Below, in pieces: positions 8,734-17,727 of a stretch of DNA of 64,000 bases. This DNA comes from Candidatus Eisenbergiella merdigallinarum (lineage in GTDB: Bacteria; Bacillota; Clostridia; Lachnospirales; Lachnospiraceae). The stretch is from positions 62,001 to 126,000 of the forward strand of contig DWXE01000006.1 of NCBI GenBank assembly GCA_019119355.1. Direction: 5' to 3'. Made by a program: the position numbers and the translations under genes. Within the stretch, counting starts at the first letter, position 1, and every line of letters starts with the position of its first letter. The notes under the pieces are model-generated. The model did not search any database. It saw only the letters and a program-made list of their open reading frames with translations, and had not been told where the DNA came from.

Positions 8734-9990
8734 ATGGAATTTGAATCATCCAACGTCATCCAACGGTTTTTGAGATATGTAAAGATCGACACCCAGTCCA
8801 TGGACGGGCAGGACCGCTGTCCCAGCACCGAAAAGCAGAAGGATCTGGCGGCTCTGCTGGCGGACGAGCTCTCGCGGATGGGCGCCCGGGACGTCCGCTT
8901 CGACCGGGAGTCCTGCTATGTGTACGCCACGATCCCTTCCAGCCTGCCGGAAGGGAAAACGGCCCCTGTCCTGGGCTTTATCGCCCATATGGACACCTCC
9001 CCCGCGGTCAGCGGGAAAGACGTCTCCCCCCGGATCGTAAAATATGAGGGAGGGGATATCCCGCTCAACGACCGGGAAGGGATCGTTTTGAGCGCGGCGG
9101 AAAATCCGGAGCTCTCCGACTATGTGGGAAAGCATCTCATCGTTACGGACGGCACCACGCTGCTTGGCGCGGACGATAAGGCGGGGGTGGCCGAGATCAT
9201 GGCCATGGCGGAATACTTTCTGACCCATTCAGACGAGGAGCACGGGGAAATCCGCATCGGCTTTACGCCGGATGAGGAAGTGGGGCAGGGAGTGGACCGC
9301 TTCGATGTGGAAGGCTTCGGAGCGGACTTCGCCTACACCGTGGACGGCGGACCTCTGGGCGAGCTGGAATATGAAAATTTCAACGCGGCCTCCGCCCGCC
9401 TGACGGTCAACGGCTACAGCGTCCATCCCGGCAGCGCCAAAAACAAAATGCGCAACGCCATTTTGCTGGCGCAGGAGTTCCAGAGCCTGCTGCCGGCCTG
9501 CGAATCGCCGGAAGCCACGGAAGGGTATGAAGGCTTCTACCATCCGGACAGCATCTCCGGCTCCGTGGAGCAGGTGGTGGTGGACTATATCATCCGGGAT
9601 CACGACCGGGAAAAATTCGAGCAGAAGAAAGCCTGGTTCGAAACGTGCGCCGCCTTCCTCAACGAAAAATACAGAAAACCCGTCTTCGACGTCCGGATCG
9701 AGGACAGCTATTATAATATGAAGGAAAAGATCCTGCCCGAAAACGCGCACCTCATCGAAAATGCCGTTTCCGCCATGGAGATGGCCGGGGTGACGCCGAA
9801 AATTTCCCCCATCCGGGGCGGGACGGACGGCGCACGCCTGTCCTTTCTGGGGCTGCCCTGCCCGAACCTGTGCACGGGCGGCGCGAATTTTCACGGGCGT
9901 TTCGAGTACGCCTGCGCGGAGTCCATGGAGACCTGCGTGGAAATCTTAAAAAATATCGCAGGAATATACGCGAAAACGGAGAAAGCATGA
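8734..9990 (+). CDS. pepT: Peptidase T (tripeptide aminopeptidase)
   Basis: A 418-residue M20-family zinc peptidase that removes the N-terminal residue from tripeptides in the cytoplasm. Metal-binding motifs are present: [31 protein letters not shown], the catalytic-base region [11 protein letters not shown] and [26 protein letters not shown] precedes ATG 8734 by about 10 bases; an in-frame ATG at 8716 has no ribosome site and overlaps the predicted transcription start. The stop overlaps the miaB start (ATGA). Confidence 0.94.
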   Translation: MEFESSNVIQRFLRYVKIDTQSMDGQDRCPSTEKQKDLAALLADELSRMGARDVRFDRESCYVYATIPSSLPEGKTAPVLGFIAHMDTSPAVSGKDVSPRIVKYEGGDIPLNDREGIVLSAAENPELSDYVGKHLIVTDGTTLLGADDKAGVAEIMAMAEYFLTHSDEEHGEIRIGFTPDEEVGQGVDRFDVEGFGADFAYTVDGGPLGELEYENFNAASARLTVNGYSVHPGSAKNKMRNAILLAQEFQSLLPACESPEATEGYEGFYHPDSISGSVEQVVVDYIIRDHDREKFEQKKAWFETCAAFLNEKYRKPVFDVRIEDSYYNMKEKILPENAHLIENAVSAMEMAGVTPKISPIRGGTDGARLSFLGLPCPNLCTGGANFHGRFEYACAESMETCVEILKNIAGIYAKTEKA

Positions 9991-11447
9991 TCAACAATAC
10001 GGAAATGGAACGGATCCTGGAAGGGATCGACCTGAATCTGCCCGCTCCTGCCAGGGAGCCCGAACGGCAGTATTACTTCATCAAAAGAGCGCGGCAGCTT
10101 GCGGAACGGCTGTCGAAGGAGGAAGGCAGGCGGCTCACCGCCTGCGTGACCACCTTCGGCTGCCAGATGAACGCCCGGGATTCCGAAAAGCTTTCGGGCA
10201 TCCTGGAGCGCGCGGGATTTTTGCTGACGGAGGACGAGGAAGCGGATTTCGTCGTCTACAACACCTGTACGGTCCGGGATAACGCCAACCAGCGCGTGTA
10301 CGGCCGTCTGGGCTTTTTGAACAGCATGAAAAAGAAAAATCCCAAAAAGCGCATCGCCCTCTGCGGCTGCATGATGCAGGAGCCTTCCGTCATCGAAAAA
10401 ATCCGGAAGAGCTATCGCTTCGTGGATCTGATTTTCGGCACTCACAATCTGTTCCGCTTTCCGGAGCTTCTGTGCCGCATGTATGAAAGCGGCGATATGG
10501 TGGTGGACATCTGGGAGGGAACGGATCAGATCGTGGAGGACCTTCCCGCAGAGCGCAAATACCCCTTCAAATCCGGCATCAACATCATGTTCGGCTGCAA
10601 CAATTTCTGCAGCTACTGCATCGTCCCCTATGTGCGGGGCCGGGAGCGCAGCCGCCGCCCGGAGGAAATCCTGGACGAAATCCGCGCGCTGGCGAAGGAC
10701 GGCGTGGTGGAAGTCATGCTGCTGGGCCAGAACGTCAATTCCTACGGGAAAAATCTGGAAACTCCCATGAGCTTCTCCCGGCTGCTTGAGGAAGTGGAAA
10801 AAATCGACGGCATTCAGCGGATCCGTTTCATGACCTCCCACCCCAGGGATCTGTCCGACGACCTGATCGAGACCATGAAGCGTTCGAAAAAAATATGCCG
10901 CCATCTGCACCTGCCCCTGCAATCCGGTTCCACCCGGATCTTAAAGGCCATGAACCGCAGGTATACGAAGGAGCAGTACGTGGCGCTGGCGGAGAAGATC
11001 AAACGGGAAATCCCCGATATTTCCCTGACCACGGACATCATCGTGGGCTTCCCGGGGGAGACGGCGCAGGATGTGGACGATACCGTGGAAGTGATCCGCC
11101 GGGTGGGCTTCGACAACGCTTTCACCTTCGTCTATTCGCCCCGCACCGGCACGCCCGCCGCGGCCATGGAAAATCAGGTGGACGGCGAGACGGTGAAGGA
11201 AGGGTTCGACCGGGTTTTGAAGGCCGTGCAGGAGACAGCCCGGGCACAGGTGGCCCGTCTCAAAGGGCAGACCCTGGACGCGCTGGCGGAAGAGGTCAAC
11301 GAACAGGATCCCTCCCTGATCACGGGGCGGCTGTCCAACAACACCATCGTCCACTTCCCCGGAGATCCCTCCCTGGTGGGCTCCATCGTGAACGTGCGCC
11401 TGGAGGAATGCCGCGGGTTTTACTATACGGGAAGCCTGGCGGACTGA
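9987..11447 (+). CDS. miaB: tRNA-2-methylthio-N6-dimethylallyladenosine synthase MiaB
   Basis: A 486-residue radical-SAM methylthiotransferase that adds the 2-methylthio group to i6A37 of tRNA. The N-terminal UPF0004 domain starts at [13 protein letters not shown] (Cys59), the radical-SAM cluster motif is CNNFCSYC (Cys204, 208, 211) followed by [12 protein letters not shown], and a TRAM domain ends the protein. It has about 48 extra residues before the first cluster cysteine compared with E. coli MiaB, common in clostridial members. miaA, which makes the i6A37 substrate, is located about 5 kb downstream in the same direction. Confidence 0.96.
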   Translation: MINNTEMERILEGIDLNLPAPAREPERQYYFIKRARQLAERLSKEEGRRLTACVTTFGCQMNARDSEKLSGILERAGFLLTEDEEADFVVYNTCTVRDNANQRVYGRLGFLNSMKKKNPKKRIALCGCMMQEPSVIEKIRKSYRFVDLIFGTHNLFRFPELLCRMYESGDMVVDIWEGTDQIVEDLPAERKYPFKSGINIMFGCNNFCSYCIVPYVRGRERSRRPEEILDEIRALAKDGVVEVMLLGQNVNSYGKNLETPMSFSRLLEEVEKIDGIQRIRFMTSHPRDLSDDLIETMKRSKKICRHLHLPLQSGSTRILKAMNRRYTKEQYVALAEKIKREIPDISLTTDIIVGFPGETAQDVDDTVEVIRRVGFDNAFTFVYSPRTGTPAAAMENQVDGETVKEGFDRVLKAVQETARAQVARLKGQTLDALAEEVNEQDPSLITGRLSNNTIVHFPGDPSLVGSIVNVRLEECRGFYYTGSLAD

Positions 11448-11459
11448 CGGTTTTTCTCC

Positions 11460-11488
11460 TTTTCAGATCGATTCCGATGTGGTAAAAT
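11460..11488 (+). promoter_or_regulatory. Promoter candidate for the desulfoferrodoxin gene
   Basis: TTTTCA (11460-11465) and TAAAAT (11483-11488) are 17 bases apart, in the gap after miaB. The predicted start near 11495 gives a short leader to the strong AAGGAGGAACG ribosome site. Confidence 0.4.
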
Positions 11489-11534
11489 CAGGGTATATAG
11501 GGAAAATCCCATTCAAACAGAAGGAGGAACGATT

Positions 11535-11912
11535 ATGGCTGTGAAATATCTGCTCTGCGCGCACTGCAGAAATATGGTGGAAAAAGTGGTGGACAAAGGG
11601 GTTCCGGTGATGTGCTGCGGCGAGAAGATGCTGGAGCTGGTTCCCAATACCACGGACGGCGCCATGGAAAAACACGTCCCCGATGTGAAGGAGGAGGGAC
11701 AGAAGGTGAGCGTCGTGGTGGGCAGCACCGTACATCCCATGCTGGAGGAGCATTATATCCAGTTCATCGCTCTGGAGACGAAGAACGGCTGCGTCTACCG
11801 GAAGGATTTAAAGCCCGGAGACGAACCCAAAGCCGAATTTTTGCTCAATGAAGGGGACGGCGTGGAAGCGGTCTACGAGTTCTGCAACCTGCACGGTCTC
11901 TGGAAGAAATAG
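11535..11912 (+). CDS. Desulfoferrodoxin / superoxide reductase
   Basis: A 125-residue two-domain iron protein that reduces superoxide to hydrogen peroxide without making oxygen, a typical defence of strict anaerobes. The N-terminal desulforedoxin-like domain has the Cys4 rubredoxin-type site (CAHC at 8-11 and CC at 27-28). The catalytic domain has EKHVPDV, HPMLEEHYI and CNLHG, which supply the His4-Cys iron site and the conserved Glu. The whole protein is complete. Its stop is only 12 bp upstream of a second promoter driving the structured RNA in front of mutS. Confidence 0.95.
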   Translation: MAVKYLLCAHCRNMVEKVVDKGVPVMCCGEKMLELVPNTTDGAMEKHVPDVKEEGQKVSVVVGSTVHPMLEEHYIQFIALETKNGCVYRKDLKPGDEPKAEFLLNEGDGVEAVYEFCNLHGLWKK

Positions 11913-11923
11913 GGTTTCGAGAA

Positions 11924-11952
11924 TTTACAGCCACAACATTTTGTGGTATAGT
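11924..11952 (+). promoter_or_regulatory. Strong sigma-A type promoter in front of the mutS leader RNA
   Basis: TTTACA (11924-11929) and TATAGT (11947-11952) are separated by exactly 17 bases; each matches consensus at five of six positions. The predicted start is near 11959, at the beginning of a strongly folded RNA. Confidence 0.65.
11931..11946. promoter_or_regulatory. Perfect inverted repeat filling the promoter spacer (possible operator)
   Basis: CCACAA-CATT-TTGTGG, a perfect 6-bp inverted repeat with a 4-base centre, occupies 16 of the 17 spacer bases between the -35 and -10 elements of the leader promoter. Such placement is typical of repressor operators. It does not match LexA, PerR, Rex or CodY boxes as I know them. 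Confidence 0.4.
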
Positions 11953-11958
11953 GTTGGC

Positions 11959-12132
11959 GGATATGCTCCTTTGGCGGCATATCCGCCGATTGTGCGATAC
12001 GCCCGGAGGGCGACCGCCGTGCTTGCACGGGCGGGCATCCGACGGGCAACGGACATCGAGCGGCTATGCCGCGAGATGCCCGGGGTATCGCGAGAACGGA
12101 TATGGGAAGTCCCTTCCCCTATCCGTTCTTTT
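11959..12132 (+). ncRNA. Multi-branched structured RNA candidate (leader or independent sRNA) upstream of mutS
   Basis: About 174 nt between a good promoter and an intrinsic terminator. Hairpin 1: 11956-11966 with 11977-11987, 11 bp perfect. A long-range stem pairs GCGATAC (11994-12000) with GTATCGC (12085-12091), extended by CCCGG/CCGGG past one bulged base. It encloses a CCGCC..GGCGG arm with a CUUG loop (about 12015-12033), a GGCATC/GATGCC stem (12034-12039 with 12075-12080), and inside that the small hairpins TCCG/CGGA and GCGGC/GCCGC. The last hairpin is the terminator. I cannot match it to 6S, tmRNA, SRP, RNase P, T-box or a riboswitch class that I recognise. The long gap and dense pairing argue against chance. 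Confidence 0.55.
12094..12132 (+). terminator. Intrinsic terminator 24 bp before mutS ATG
   Basis: GAACGGATA-t-GGGAAG pairs with CTTCCC-c-TATCCGTTC around a 3-base loop, a 15-bp stem with one mismatch, followed by TTTT. It ends 24 bp before the mutS start, so it either ends a small RNA or works as an attenuator for mutS. Confidence 0.75.
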
Positions 12133-12156
12133 AAGATAAGACGAAGGAGAAAACAG

Positions 12157-14808
12157 ATGGCTGAACTGACACCGATGATGCAGCAATATATGGAGACGAA
12201 AAAGCAATACCCGGACTGCATCCTCTTTTACCGGCTGGGCGATTTTTACGAGATGTTTTTCGAGGATGCGCTGACCGCGTCGAAGGAGCTGGAGATCACC
12301 CTCACCGGAAAGAACTGCGGGCAGGAAGAGCGGGCTCCCATGTGCGGAGTCCCTTATCATGCGGTGGAAGGGTATCTGAGCAAGCTGGTTTCCAAAGGGT
12401 ATAAGGTGGCCATCTGCGAACAGCTGGAGGATCCGAAGCTGGCGAAGGGGCTGGTGAAGCGGGACGTGGTGCGCATCGTCACCCCGGGGACCAACCTGAT
12501 CGTCCAGTCCCTGGATGAGACGAAGAACAACTACCTGATGTGCGTGGCCTATTTTGCCGGAAAGACCGGGATTTCCGTGGCCGACGTGACCACCGGGGAC
12601 TATTATGTGACCGAGGTGGAAGACCTGCGCCGCCTGCTGGACGAGATCAACAAATATCAGCCCTCCGAGCTGATCTGCAACGACGCCTTTCTGATGAGCG
12701 GCGCGGATCTGGAGGATCTGAAATCCCGGCTGGACATCGCGGTCTACTCCCTGGAGCCCCACTATTTCGACGAGGATCTGTGCAGAAAGTGCCTGATGCG
12801 GCACTTCAAAATTTCTTCCCTCATCGGGCTGGGCGTGGAATCCTTTTCCAGCGGCCTCATCGCCGCCGGCAGCCTGCTGCAGTATCTTTACGACACCCAG
12901 AAAACCTCGCTGGATCACTTCACCCGCCTGCAGCCCTACCTCACCGGCAAATACATGCTGCTGGATTCCGCCACGAGACGGAATCTGGAGCTGACGGAAA
13001 CGCTGCGGGAAAAGCAGAAGCGCGGCTCCCTTCTCTGGGTTCTGGACAAGACGAAGACGGCCATGGGCGGCCGGATGCTGCGCAGCGACCTGGAGCAGCC
13101 CCTGATCGACCGCGGGGAGATGCAAAAGCGTCTGGACGCGGTGGACGAGCTCTGCAAGGACCCCATGTCCCGGGAGGAACTCCGGGAATATCTGAACCCG
13201 GTCTACGACCTGGAGCGGCTGCTGGGGAAGGTCAGCTACCGGACCGCAAATCCCAGGGACCTTCTGGCCTTCGCCAGCTCCATGGAAATGCTGCCCCACA
13301 TCAAGACCGTGCTGAAGGGTTTTTCCTCCCAGCGGCTGGCGGAGATCGAGGCGGATCTGGACGATCTGGGCGATCTTTACGATCTCATCCGGCGCGCCAT
13401 CGTAGAAGAGCCCCCCATTTCCATCCGGGAAGGGGGCATGATCCGGGAAGGCTTCGACGAGACCATCGATCAGCTCCGCAGCGCCAAAACGGAAGGCAAG
13501 ACCTGGCTGGCCCAGCTGGAGGAGCAGGAGAGGGAGCGCACCGGAATCAAAAACCTGAAAGTCAAATACAACAAGGTGTTCGGCTACTATCTGGAAGTGA
13601 CCAATTCCTATAAGGATCTGGTTCCGGCGGATTACATGCGCAAGCAGACCCTGGTGAACGCGGAGCGCTATACCACGCCACGCTTAAAGGAACTGGAGGA
13701 CATGATCCTGAACGCGGAAGACAAGCTGACGGCCCTGGAATACGAAAAATTCTGCCAGGTCCGGGACGCTGTGGCCGCTCAGGTGGAGCGCATCCAGCGC
13801 ACGGCGAAGGCCATCGCCCGGCTGGACGTCTCCGCTTCCCTTTCCCTGGTGGCGGAGAGAAACCATTACGTCCGTCCCGCCCTGAACGAAAAGGGCGTCA
13901 TCGACATCAAAGACGGCCGCCATCCCGTAGTGGAGCAGATGATCGAACACGATATGTTCATCGCCAACGATACCTACCTGGACAACCAGAAACACTGCAT
14001 CGCGGTGATCACCGGGCCCAACATGGCCGGAAAATCCACCTATATGCGCCAGGCCGCCCTGATCGTGCTGCTGGCCCAGATCGGCAGCTTCGTTCCGGCA
14101 AAATCCGCCAACATCGGCATCGTGGACCGGATTTTTACCCGGGTGGGGGCTTCCGACGACCTGGCCAGCGGTCAGTCCACCTTTATGGTGGAGATGAACG
14201 AGGTGGCCAACATCCTGCGCAACGCCACCTCCAAAAGCCTGCTGGTGCTGGATGAAATCGGCCGGGGCACCTCCACCTTCGACGGGCTGGCCATCGCCTG
14301 GGCCGTCATCGAACACATCAGCAACCGGAAGCTTCTCGGGGCGAAAACGCTGTTCGCAACCCACTATCACGAGCTGACGGAGCTGGAGGGCAAGATCGGA
14401 AACGTGAACAATTACTGCATTGCGGTGAAGGAAAAAGGGGACGATATCGTCTTTCTGCGCAAAATCGTGAAGGGCGGAGCCGACAAGAGCTACGGCATTC
14501 AGGTGGCCCGTCTGGCCGGCGTGCCGGATATGGTCATCGACCGGGCGAAAGAAATCGTGGAGCAGCTCTCCGACAACGATATCACGGAAAAGGTCCAGAA
14601 CATTTCCGTGGAAACGGAAGGGAAGGGCAAAAAGCAGAAGCACTACGACGAAGTGGATCTGGAGCAGATTTCCTTCTTCGACGCGGTGAAGGACGAAGAC
14701 GTCCTGGAGGAGCTCAAGAGCGCGGACATCACCACCATGACCCCTCTGGACGCCCTGAACACCCTGTACCGCCTGCAGAATAAACTCAAGAACCGGTGGG
14801 GGAATTAA
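12157..14808 (+). CDS. mutS: DNA mismatch repair ATPase MutS
   Basis: An 883-residue MutS1 protein that recognises mismatches and small loops. The N-terminal mismatch-wedge motif is DFYEMFF (Phe30, Glu32). The ATPase domain has Walker A GPNMAGKSTYMRQ starting near residue 620, the ASDDLASGQSTFMVEM signature, Walker B LLVLDEIGRGTSTFDGLA and the FATHYHEL motif. The C-terminus ends in the dimerisation/clamp tail. ATG 12157 follows GAAGGAGA. The frame is open to 11848, but that part spans the leader RNA and terminator and is not coding. mutL follows 3 bp later. Confidence 0.98.
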   Translation: MAELTPMMQQYMETKKQYPDCILFYRLGDFYEMFFEDALTASKELEITLTGKNCGQEERAPMCGVPYHAVEGYLSKLVSKGYKVAICEQLEDPKLAKGLVKRDVVRIVTPGTNLIVQSLDETKNNYLMCVAYFAGKTGISVADVTTGDYYVTEVEDLRRLLDEINKYQPSELICNDAFLMSGADLEDLKSRLDIAVYSLEPHYFDEDLCRKCLMRHFKISSLIGLGVESFSSGLIAAGSLLQYLYDTQKTSLDHFTRLQPYLTGKYMLLDSATRRNLELTETLREKQKRGSLLWVLDKTKTAMGGRMLRSDLEQPLIDRGEMQKRLDAVDELCKDPMSREELREYLNPVYDLERLLGKVSYRTANPRDLLAFASSMEMLPHIKTVLKGFSSQRLAEIEADLDDLGDLYDLIRRAIVEEPPISIREGGMIREGFDETIDQLRSAKTEGKTWLAQLEEQERERTGIKNLKVKYNKVFGYYLEVTNSYKDLVPADYMRKQTLVNAERYTTPRLKELEDMILNAEDKLTALEYEKFCQVRDAVAAQVERIQRTAKAIARLDVSASLSLVAERNHYVRPALNEKGVIDIKDGRHPVVEQMIEHDMFIANDTYLDNQKHCIAVITGPNMAGKSTYMRQAALIVLLAQIGSFVPAKSANIGIVDRIFTRVGASDDLASGQSTFMVEMNEVANILRNATSKSLLVLDEIGRGTSTFDGLAIAWAVIEHISNRKLLGAKTLFATHYHELTELEGKIGNVNNYCIAVKEKGDDIVFLRKIVKGGADKSYGIQVARLAGVPDMVIDRAKEIVEQLSDNDITEKVQNISVETEGKGKKQKHYDEVDLEQISFFDAVKDEDVLEELKSADITTMTPLDALNTLYRLQNKLKNRWGN

Positions 14809-14811
14809 ACC

Positions 14812-16734
14812 ATGGCAGAAATTACAGTGCTCGACAGCAAGACCATCGATCAGATCGCGGCCGGCGAAGTGGTGGAACGGCCGGCCAGCGTGGTGAAGGA
14901 GCTGGTGGAAAACGCCTGCGACGCGGGCGCCACGGCCATCACCGTGGAGATTAAGGACGGGGGAACCACCTTCATCCGGGTGACGGACAACGGCTCCGGC
15001 ATCGAAAAGGACCAGGTGAAACGGGCGTTTTTCCGCCACGCCACCAGCAAGATCAAAGGGGTGGAGGACCTTGCGCGCATCCACAGCCTGGGGTTTCGCG
15101 GCGAGGCCCTTTCCAGCATCGCCGCGGTTTCCCTGGTGGAGATCGTCACCAAGACGAAGGAATCTCTGACCGGGATCCGCTACTGCATCGAGGGCGAACG
15201 GGAACGGGAATTTTCCGAGGTGGGTGCCCCGGAGGGCACCACCATCATCGTCCGGGACCTGTTTTTCAACGTGCCCGCCAGGAAGAAATTCCTGAAATCC
15301 CCCGCCACGGAGGGCGGCTATATCGCCGACCTGATGGAGCACATGGCCCTTTCCCGCCCGGATATCTCCTTCCAGTTTCAGATCAACCGCCAGACCCGTT
15401 TTTCCACCTCCGGCAGCGGGGATTTAAAAGAGGTGATCTTCCGCATCTACGGGCGGGAAATCGCGAAGGAAGTATTTCCCTTCCGGGCCGAAGAGGACGG
15501 CCTTGTGGCGGAAGGGTTTCTGGGAACGCCCCTTCTGGTGCGGCCCAACCGGAACTTCGAATTTTTCTTCGTCAACCGGAGATACATCCGGAGCAAAATC
15601 CTCTCGAAGGGTCTGGAAAACGGCTATCAGGCCTACCTGATGCAGCATAAATTCCCCATGGCCTTTCTCCACGTGACCTCGGATCCCGCGCAGGTGGACG
15701 TGAACGTCCATCCCTCCAAGATGGAAGTGCGGTTTTCCGACAACCCCCGGGTGATGGAATTTCTGGACCGAAACGTGAAGCGGGCTCTGACGCAGAGGGA
15801 AATGATCCCGGAGGTCTCTTTGCCGGACGGAAAGGAAGCGAAGGATCCGGCTGCGCAGCGGGCGCGCCAGGCGCAGGAAACGGCCGAAAAAATGGTTTCC
15901 GGGCAGCTGCCCGCCGGGCCCTCGCAGCCGGCTTCCCCGCAGAAGCGGCCGCAGCAGGAGACCCGGCCGGCCTCAGGGCAGCGGGAATCCCAAAAGCGCC
16001 CGGCCCCTGCGCCCGGCCCCGTTCAGCCCTTCGAGACCAGGCGCCTCGCGGCGGCGGTGCGGGAGGAAACGCTGGACTATGCCAGACAAAAGGAAGATCT
16101 GTCCCGGGGGCGACAGATGGATCTGTTCGAAGAAAAGATCCTGACCCCTCAGGCGGTGAAGCGCTATGAGATCATCGGACAGGTGTTCGACACCTACTGG
16201 ATCGCGGTCTATGAGGACAAAATGATCCTGATCGATCAGCACGCGGCCCACGAAAAGGTAAAATACGAGGCGCTGATCAGGCGCCTGAAGGAAAATTCCG
16301 CAGAAAGCCAGAACCTGCTTCCCCCGGTGGTCGTGACGCTGTCGGGCCCGGAGGCGGACGCCTGCGCGCGTTATGGCGATTATCTTGCGAAACTGGGATT
16401 TGAGATCGAGCCCTTCGGCGGAAATTCCTACGCCCTGCGGGCCGTGCCCTGCGACCTGTACGGCAGCTTCAGCGGCGATCTGTTCGCGGAAATTTTGAGC
16501 GATTTATGCGGCGATCAGCGCCACGACACCCCGCAGGCCATCGCGGAACGGATCGCCACCATGGCCTGCAGGGCCGCGGTCAAAGGAAATCACCGGATGG
16601 ACAGGCGGGAAATGCAGGAGCTGCTCGATCAGCTCCTGACTCTGGAGAATCCCTATCACTGCCCCCACGGAAGGCCCACCATGATCACCATGACCAGGCA
16701 GGAGCTGGAACGGAAATTCAAACGGATCGTCTGA
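14812..16734 (+). CDS. mutL: DNA mismatch repair protein MutL with endonuclease motif
   Basis: A 640-residue protein. The N-terminal GHKL ATPase has IAAGEVVERPASVVKELVEN, DNGSGI and GFRGEALSSI. A Pro/Gln/Lys-rich linker follows (about 345-420). The C-terminal domain contains the endonuclease motif DQHAAHEKVKYEA (from Asp475), with ACRAAVKGNHRM and CPHGRPTM metal-site motifs, so this is the nicking type found in organisms without MutH. It couples MutS mismatch recognition to strand removal. Close spacing to mutS shows a mutSL operon. Confidence 0.98.
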   Translation: MAEITVLDSKTIDQIAAGEVVERPASVVKELVENACDAGATAITVEIKDGGTTFIRVTDNGSGIEKDQVKRAFFRHATSKIKGVEDLARIHSLGFRGEALSSIAAVSLVEIVTKTKESLTGIRYCIEGEREREFSEVGAPEGTTIIVRDLFFNVPARKKFLKSPATEGGYIADLMEHMALSRPDISFQFQINRQTRFSTSGSGDLKEVIFRIYGREIAKEVFPFRAEEDGLVAEGFLGTPLLVRPNRNFEFFFVNRRYIRSKILSKGLENGYQAYLMQHKFPMAFLHVTSDPAQVDVNVHPSKMEVRFSDNPRVMEFLDRNVKRALTQREMIPEVSLPDGKEAKDPAAQRARQAQETAEKMVSGQLPAGPSQPASPQKRPQQETRPASGQRESQKRPAPAPGPVQPFETRRLAAAVREETLDYARQKEDLSRGRQMDLFEEKILTPQAVKRYEIIGQVFDTYWIAVYEDKMILIDQHAAHEKVKYEALIRRLKENSAESQNLLPPVVVTLSGPEADACARYGDYLAKLGFEIEPFGGNSYALRAVPCDLYGSFSGDLFAEILSDLCGDQRHDTPQAIAERIATMACRAAVKGNHRMDRREMQELLDQLLTLENPYHCPHGRPTMITMTRQELERKFKRIV

Positions 16735-16767
16735 AACGGCGCGAAGGCGCTTCGGAATGGAGGAAAC

Positions 16768-17727
16768 ATGGATTTGGAGAAACAGGAAAAGAAACCGCCG
16801 CTGCTCATCCTCACGGGCCCCACGGCCGCAGGCAAGACCGCCCTGTCCATCCGGCTCGCAAAAGCGGTGGGAGGGGAGATCGTGTCCGCGGATTCCATGC
16901 AGGTCTACCGCGGGATGGACATCGGCTCCGCGAAGGCCACCCGGGAAGAGATGGCCGGCGTCCCCCATCATCTCATCGATGTGCTGGATCCCGAAGAGGA
17001 TTTCAACGTGGTCCGCTTTCAGCAGCTGGCCCTTTCGGCCATCGCGTCCATCCAGGAGAGAGGGCATCTCCCCATTCTGGCGGGGGGCACCGGTTTTTAC
17101 ATCCAGTCCGTGCTCTACGGGATCGATTTCACCGAAACCCGGGAGGACGAAGGGCTGCGGAACCGCCTGGAACAGCTGGCGAAACGGGAGGGGCCCGAAA
17201 AGCTTCACGCCATGCTGCGGGAAGCGGATCCGGAAGCCGCGGCTTCCATCCACCCCAACAACGTCAAGCGAGTGATCCGGGCGCTGGAATTTTCGTCCTC
17301 CACCGGATCGAAAATCTCCGACCACAACCGGCAGCAGCGACAGAAGGAACCCGTCTGGAATTCCCGCTATCTGGTGCTGACGGACAGCCGGGACGCCATC
17401 TATGAGCGCATCGACCGCCGGGTGGACGAAATGATCCGAAAAGGGCTGGTGGAAGAAGTGGCGGCCTTAAAAGGCAGGGGGCTTCAAAGGGGGGCGGTCT
17501 CCATGCAGGGGCTGGGCTATAAGGAAATCCTGGCCTTTCTGGACGGGGAATGCAGCCTGGAAGAAGCGGTTTACCGGATCAAACGGGATACGCGGCACTT
17601 CGCGAAGCGCCAGCTGACCTGGTTTAAACGTGAAAAAAGTGTGATCTGGGTTGACAGACGGGAGTTTTTGGACGAAAATAGCATATTACAGTTTTTAATC
17701 GGACAGGCGAAGGAGATACGAACATGA
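16768..17727 (+). CDS. miaA: tRNA dimethylallyltransferase MiaA
   Basis: A 319-residue enzyme that transfers the dimethylallyl group to A37 of tRNAs reading UNN codons. The P-loop LTGPTAAGKTAL (residues 15-26) and the substrate motifs GGEIVSADSMQVYRGMDIGS and LAGGTGFYIQSVLYG are clear. The mutS-mutL-miaA order is widespread in Firmicutes. GGAGGAAAC precedes ATG 16768. The stop overlaps the next gene's start (ATGA). Confidence 0.97.
   Translation: MDLEKQEKKPPLLILTGPTAAGKTALSIRLAKAVGGEIVSADSMQVYRGMDIGSAKATREEMAGVPHHLIDVLDPEEDFNVVRFQQLALSAIASIQERGHLPILAGGTGFYIQSVLYGIDFTETREDEGLRNRLEQLAKREGPEKLHAMLREADPEAAASIHPNNVKRVIRALEFSSSTGSKISDHNRQQRQKEPVWNSRYLVLTDSRDAIYERIDRRVDEMIRKGLVEEVAALKGRGLQRGAVSMQGLGYKEILAFLDGECSLEEAVYRIKRDTRHFAKRQLTWFKREKSVIWVDRREFLDENSILQFLIGQAKEIRT

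Noticed and set aside
11959..12132. 6S RNA as identity of the mutS-upstream RNA
   Set aside because: Length fits, but 6S forms one long rod with a central bubble. Here the main stem encloses a branched set of arms and the ends do not pair.
11951..12139. Short plus-strand frame of 62 codons within the mutS leader
   Set aside because: No ribosome site, starts at the -10 element, and the interval is explained better by RNA stems.
13684..15342. Minus-strand frame of 552 codons across mutS and mutL
   Set aside because: It crosses two strongly conserved genes and their junction; codon-bias artefact.
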